This document shows positions 13,549-16,450 of a stretch of DNA of 16,450 nt, piece by piece. Under the pieces are notes generated by a model, which saw only the letters and a list, made by a program, of their open reading frames with translations, was not told where the DNA came from and made no database searches. A program made the translations under genes and the position numbers. Origin of the DNA: Candidatus Nanopelagicales bacterium (GTDB taxonomy: Bacteria; Actinomycetota; Actinomycetes; Nanopelagicales; Nanopelagicaceae); the NCBI GenBank assembly GCA_030832365.1, contig JAURJF010000016.1:1-16450 (forward strand), written 5' to 3'. The first letter of the stretch is position 1; each line of letters begins with the position of its first letter.

Positions 13549-14280
13549 GTGATGAAAGCTGAGAAATTATCCCAAGAGCGCCTCCTTGCGCTTCAAGATC
13601 TTGATTCATCTCTAATGCAACTCGAACATAAAGCAAATAATCTTCCTCTCTCAAGGCTCCTTGATGAAAAGCGCTTGGAGTTTGCCAGCGCAAGAGATCT
13701 AGCAGTTGCTGCCAGCACTGAGCGAAGTGATATCAAGCATGAGCTATCAAAATCAGAGCTTGATGTAGAGCAGGTTTTATCTCGCATTGAAAAAGATGAG
13801 AAGCGCCTCTCATCAGGTGTGGGAACTCCAAAAGAGCTAGAGCAGACTCAACATGAATTGGAATCACTAAATAAAAGACGTGCAGAGCTGGAAGATATTG
13901 AACTTGAAGTGATGGTTCGCCTGGAAGGCCTTGATAGCAGAATTGCTGAGCTATCAAAGAGACGTGATGAGTTAGCAATTGAAGTTGATGCAATAACAAA
14001 AGATCGCGACCAAGCACTTGAGCAGATCAGCCAAGCAGTAAGCGCTACAAAATCTGATCGAGATGCTTTAGTAAAAGATATTGAAGCAGAGCTCTTATCG
14101 CTCTATGAGAAAATTAGATCAACAAGTGATGGTTTAGCAGCAGTTCGCCTAGCTGATGGAAAGTGTCAGGGCTGCCACTTAACTATGAGCGCAGCAGAGC
14201 TAACTAGGATTAATTCTTTAGCAATTGATGAGTTAGTACGCTGTGAAGAGTGTCGCAGAATTCTTATAAGGATCTCTTAA
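13549..14280 (+). CDS. C4-type zinc-ribbon coiled-coil protein (COG1579 family)
   Basis: This protein of about 243 residues is mostly a long antiparallel coiled coil (about 10-195, rich in Glu, Lys, Arg and Leu). It ends in a zinc ribbon with CxxC pairs at C206/C209 (KCQGCH) and C232/C235 (RCEECR). This is the COG1579 arrangement, of which Helicobacter HP0958 is a studied member; nucleic-acid binding has been proposed for the family. The true start is probably ATG at 13552 (MKAEKL...), one codon inside the open frame that begins with GTG at 13549. The purine run GGGGAGG (13543-13549) is very close to either start. The RNase H gene begins at the very next base after the stop. The same pair occurs in M. 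tuberculosis (Rv2229c, Rv2228c), after a Nif3-like gene (Rv2230c) that is missing here. Confidence 0.87.
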   Translation: MMKAEKLSQERLLALQDLDSSLMQLEHKANNLPLSRLLDEKRLEFASARDLAVAASTERSDIKHELSKSELDVEQVLSRIEKDEKRLSSGVGTPKELEQTQHELESLNKRRAELEDIELEVMVRLEGLDSRIAELSKRRDELAIEVDAITKDRDQALEQISQAVSATKSDRDALVKDIEAELLSLYEKIRSTSDGLAAVRLADGKCQGCHLTMSAAELTRINSLAIDELVRCEECRRILIRIS

Positions 14281-14682
14281 GTGGCAAGAAAGTTAATAAT
14301 TTATGCAGATGGTGGCTCAAGGGGAAATCCAGGGCAAGCTGCCTATGGAGCTTTAGTCTGCGAGGGAGAGACGGTCTTAATAGAGATTGCAGAGAAAATT
14401 GGCATTGCCACCAATAACGTTGCTGAATATCAAGGGCTAATTGCTGGGCTAAGAGCAGCTAATAAGATCGATCCCGCAGCTCATATTGAGGCTCGCCTAG
14501 ATAGTAAGTTGGTAGTGGAGCAGATGAGCGGGCGATGGAAGATTAAAAATATTCCACTAGCAAAGCTTGCAATGGAGGCAAAGAAGATTCACTCACCGCA
14601 GTTGATTACCTTCACCTGGATTCCAAGAGAAGAGAATTACCAGGCAGATCGCTTAGTAAACCTTGCTTTAGATGGTTATTAA
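14281..14682 (+). CDS. RNase HI-family protein
   Basis: This 133-residue ribonuclease H-fold protein should cut the RNA strand of RNA-DNA hybrids. The acidic catalytic set is present: D10 in IYADGGSRGNPG, E49 in NNVAEYQGLIAGL, D74 in ARLDSKLVVEQMSGRWKIKN and D123 in NYQADRLVN. The histidine loop of E. coli RNase HI is not evident, which is usual for this prokaryotic subgroup. The start is GTG at 14281, directly abutting the zinc-ribbon stop codon (TAAGTG). The M. tuberculosis counterpart Rv2228c carries an additional C-terminal CobC-like acid phosphatase domain; this protein ends right after the RNase H domain, and no phosphatase follows. It ends three bases before the stop of the convergent tldE-like gene. 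Confidence 0.92.
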   Translation: MARKLIIYADGGSRGNPGQAAYGALVCEGETVLIEIAEKIGIATNNVAEYQGLIAGLRAANKIDPAAHIEARLDSKLVVEQMSGRWKIKNIPLAKLAMEAKKIHSPQLITFTWIPREENYQADRLVNLALDGY

Positions 14683-14685
14683 GCT

Positions 14686-16068
14686 CTAGCTTCCAGGGCT
14701 TACAGTTGACATATTAAAGTCATTAATCACAAGCGCCGGAGCTTTCATGCTTGTGATATCTCCAGCCCACTCTCTTGGTTGAGTCCAAGCGCTCTCAGAG
14801 GCTTGAGCTATTCGAGATAGCGCGCTCACTGGAGAGTCATTCCATCTGAAATTGTTTGTAGCTCCCACAACTTCGCCGCCCTTGACGTGATAAACCCCAT
14901 CTCTGGTTAAACCAGTTAGCAAGAGCGTATTGGGATCAACCATTCTGATATACCAGAGCGTGGTGAGAAGAAGTCCATTATCAACTTTCTTAATTAGATC
15001 CTCTAGATTTCCACTTGCTCCATCAACTTTCATAATCAAGTTATCGCCAAGTGGGGTGTAGGGAAGAGAGGTTAACTTAGCGCTGGCTCTCGTTTGTAAT
15101 AGAGAGGTAAGAACTCCATCTTTAAGCCAATCAACTCTCTTTGCCTCCTGGCCGTTATCAAAGACAGAGGTAAATGGTGAACTAACTGCTGCAGAGATAA
15201 AGGGCGATCCAGGGAGCTGCTGATCCTTTGGATCGCTATAAAGCTGGAAGCTCTTATTAGATAACTTCTCACCAACTCTAGTTCCGCCACCTTTTTTAGA
15301 AAATACGCTCTGCCCTTCAAATGCATCACGGCCACTTGAAACCCACATCATGTAGGTGAAGAGATCAGCTACAGCGCCCGATGGAACAATGCTGGTATAG
15401 CGCCCTGCGGGAAGATCAACTTTGCGCTCCTGCCAATTAAGCCTCTGGCGAATCTCTCTATCAATTCTCTCGATAGATACATCTTTGAAATCATGAGTTT
15501 CAACGCCAGACCAGGTAGATCTTGAGCGGCCATGAGACTTTCCAGTCATCTCAACTCTTCCAACAGGTGAGTCATAACGAAGTCTCATCCCGCCTTTTGA
15601 GCCAACCCAGATGCTCTCATGGGTATGTTCGGCGTATCCAAATAATTCGATGCCATCTGATTTAGATGCCTGCATCATTGCACCTAGATCTGGAGCAAAT
15701 TTAGAAAATACATCTGGCCCAGTTGGAGCGTGTTTATCAATCCAATTGCCATAGCTAACATCTTTAGCAAGTGGGGCGTAATCATCTGCCTCACCTGATG
15801 CCTTAGCAGCAGCGAGAGCCTCAGCAAGTATTGAATCGATATCACTTTCTTCAACGCTTGTTCTAGTAACCCCGCCTGATGCCATTGCAGATCCTGATGC
15901 AATAAATGCAATGACAGTTACCGATCTTGTAGCAATTACGCCATTGGTAGTTAGAGTGCTACTGGCCCAGCGAAGATTGGCTTGAGTCTTATCTCTTACT
16001 AAAACGATGCAATCATCACTGGTTGCCTTAGCAAGAATCTTTTCGACTAAATCTTGAGCAGAAATCAT
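14686..16068 (-). CDS. TldE/PmbA family protein, partner of TldD
   Basis: This 460-residue protein belongs to the TldD/PmbA (U62) family. The C-terminal half has characteristic segments: LPAGRYTSIVPSGAVADLFTY, GRDAFEGQSVFSKKGGGTRVGEKLSN, LWYIRMVDPNTLLLTGLTRDG and FRWNDSPVSALSRI. No HExxxH zinc site is present, which marks it as the TldE-type subunit. In E. coli, TldD and TldE form a heterodimeric metalloprotease that degrades unfolded or modified peptides, with TldD supplying the zinc. The ATG at 16068 overlaps the stop of the upstream tldD-like gene as ATGA, so the two subunits are probably produced in matched amounts. The natural peptide substrate in this lineage cannot be told from the sequence. 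Confidence 0.92.
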   Translation of the reverse strand: MISAQDLVEKILAKATSDDCIVLVRDKTQANLRWASSTLTTNGVIATRSVTVIAFIASGSAMASGGVTRTSVEESDIDSILAEALAAAKASGEADDYAPLAKDVSYGNWIDKHAPTGPDVFSKFAPDLGAMMQASKSDGIELFGYAEHTHESIWVGSKGGMRLRYDSPVGRVEMTGKSHGRSRSTWSGVETHDFKDVSIERIDREIRQRLNWQERKVDLPAGRYTSIVPSGAVADLFTYMMWVSSGRDAFEGQSVFSKKGGGTRVGEKLSNKSFQLYSDPKDQQLPGSPFISAAVSSPFTSVFDNGQEAKRVDWLKDGVLTSLLQTRASAKLTSLPYTPLGDNLIMKVDGASGNLEDLIKKVDNGLLLTTLWYIRMVDPNTLLLTGLTRDGVYHVKGGEVVGATNNFRWNDSPVSALSRIAQASESAWTQPREWAGDITSMKAPALVINDFNMSTVSPGS

Positions 16069-16450
16069 TTGCCCACCTCAGCTACAGTATTTAGAATGTT
16101 TATCTTCTCAAAGATAGCTGCTGGGCAGCCATGGCTAACAGCAGCCACTTGTCCGGGCTGCGCCTTTCCGCAATTAAACGCCCCGCCTAGAACATATGTT
16201 GATGGGCCGCCAACTTTCTTCATCGCCCCCCAGAAATCAGTGGTAGTTGCTTGATATGCCACATCTTTTAGTTGACCCACAATCTTTCCGCCTTTAATGC
16301 GATGAAAACGTTGGCCAGTAAATTGGAAGTTATAGCGCTGCATATCTATCGACCAGGATTTATCACCGAGGATGAAGATGCCATCATCGATTGATTCGAT
16401 TAATCCCTTTAGATCAGGGCCATTTGAATCAGCTTTTAGTGAGACATTAG
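16065..16450 (-). CDS. tldD: TldD-family zinc metalloprotease subunit, C-terminal part (truncated by window edge)
   Basis: The frame is open from the window edge (first complete codon at 16448) to the TGA at 16065-16067, about 127 residues. It includes IDDGIFILGDKSWSID, FTGQRFHRIKGGKIVGQLKD, GGAFNCGKAQPGQVAAVSHG and a final INILNTVAE. These are C-terminal hallmarks of TldD, the catalytic zinc subunit of the TldD/TldE protease. The HExxxH zinc motif lies upstream, outside the window, so activity cannot be judged here. An internal methionine at 16343 is not the start, because family-typical sequence continues well before it. It is co-translated with the tldE-like gene through an ATGA overlap. 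Confidence 0.92.
   Translation of the reverse strand, partial: NVSLKADSNGPDLKGLIESIDDGIFILGDKSWSIDMQRYNFQFTGQRFHRIKGGKIVGQLKDVAYQATTTDFWGAMKKVGGPSTYVLGGAFNCGKAQPGQVAAVSHGCPAAIFEKINILNTVAEVGK

Noticed and set aside
14679..14705. Terminator between the RNase H and tldE-like genes
   Set aside because: Only a four-pair stem (AAGC/GCTT) with a four-base loop is visible and there is no U-tract.
16065..16343. A complete 92-residue protein starting at 16343
   Set aside because: Reading further upstream in the same frame gives TldD-typical sequence up to the window edge, so the methionine at 16343 is internal.

Overview
The window looks like a piece of a compact, low-GC actinobacterial chromosome, most plausibly a freshwater acI-type (Nanopelagicales) bacterium. 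The gene families are actinobacterial: a homodimeric-type AceE divergent from a DUF3052–AhpE-like peroxiredoxin pair, GlgE followed by GlgB, a DUF4032 protein, and a zinc-ribbon/RNase H pair. Base composition is AT-rich for that phylum (low forties percent GC, estimated by eye). Genes are packed with 1-4 base overlaps, and GTG or TTG starts are common. The genus-level placement is inference. No insertion sequence, phage gene or CRISPR array is visible, and no stretch over 300 bases lacks a gene.

Layout. Positions 1-55 hold the tail of an unidentified plus-strand gene. An AI-2E/PerM family membrane protein lies on the minus strand (57-1184). A plus-strand operon runs divergently from it: DUF4032 kinase-like protein, CnoX/YbbN-like thioredoxin-TPR protein and a YbjJ-like MFS transporter (1217-4533). 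This operon ends tail to tail, with a 4-base overlap, against a minus-strand operon aceE-glgE-glgB (10966 down to 4530). That operon joins pyruvate dehydrogenase E1 to the two last enzymes of the maltose-1-phosphate route of alpha-glucan synthesis.

A 151-base divergent spacer follows, then DUF3052 and an AhpE-like peroxiredoxin (11118-11998), tRNA-Val(UAC) (12020-12094) and a tight cluster of three plus-strand genes. Two of these are very short: a 28-residue single-helix membrane peptide and a 37-residue, eight-cysteine metallothionein-like protein. The third encodes a DUF4287/DUF1801-like protein. A minus-strand exported cytochrome b5-like protein with a long Thr-Pro linker (12902-13471) is divergent from a zinc-ribbon coiled-coil protein and an RNase HI (13549-14682). 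The window ends in a minus-strand tldD-tldE operon, with tldD cut off by the window edge.

The most interesting items are the tRNA-Val-adjacent micro-gene cluster with its metallothionein-like protein, the GlgE that seems to lack the helical S domain, the aceE-glgE-glgB coupling, and the exported b5-like protein carried on a hexanucleotide-repeat-encoded linker.
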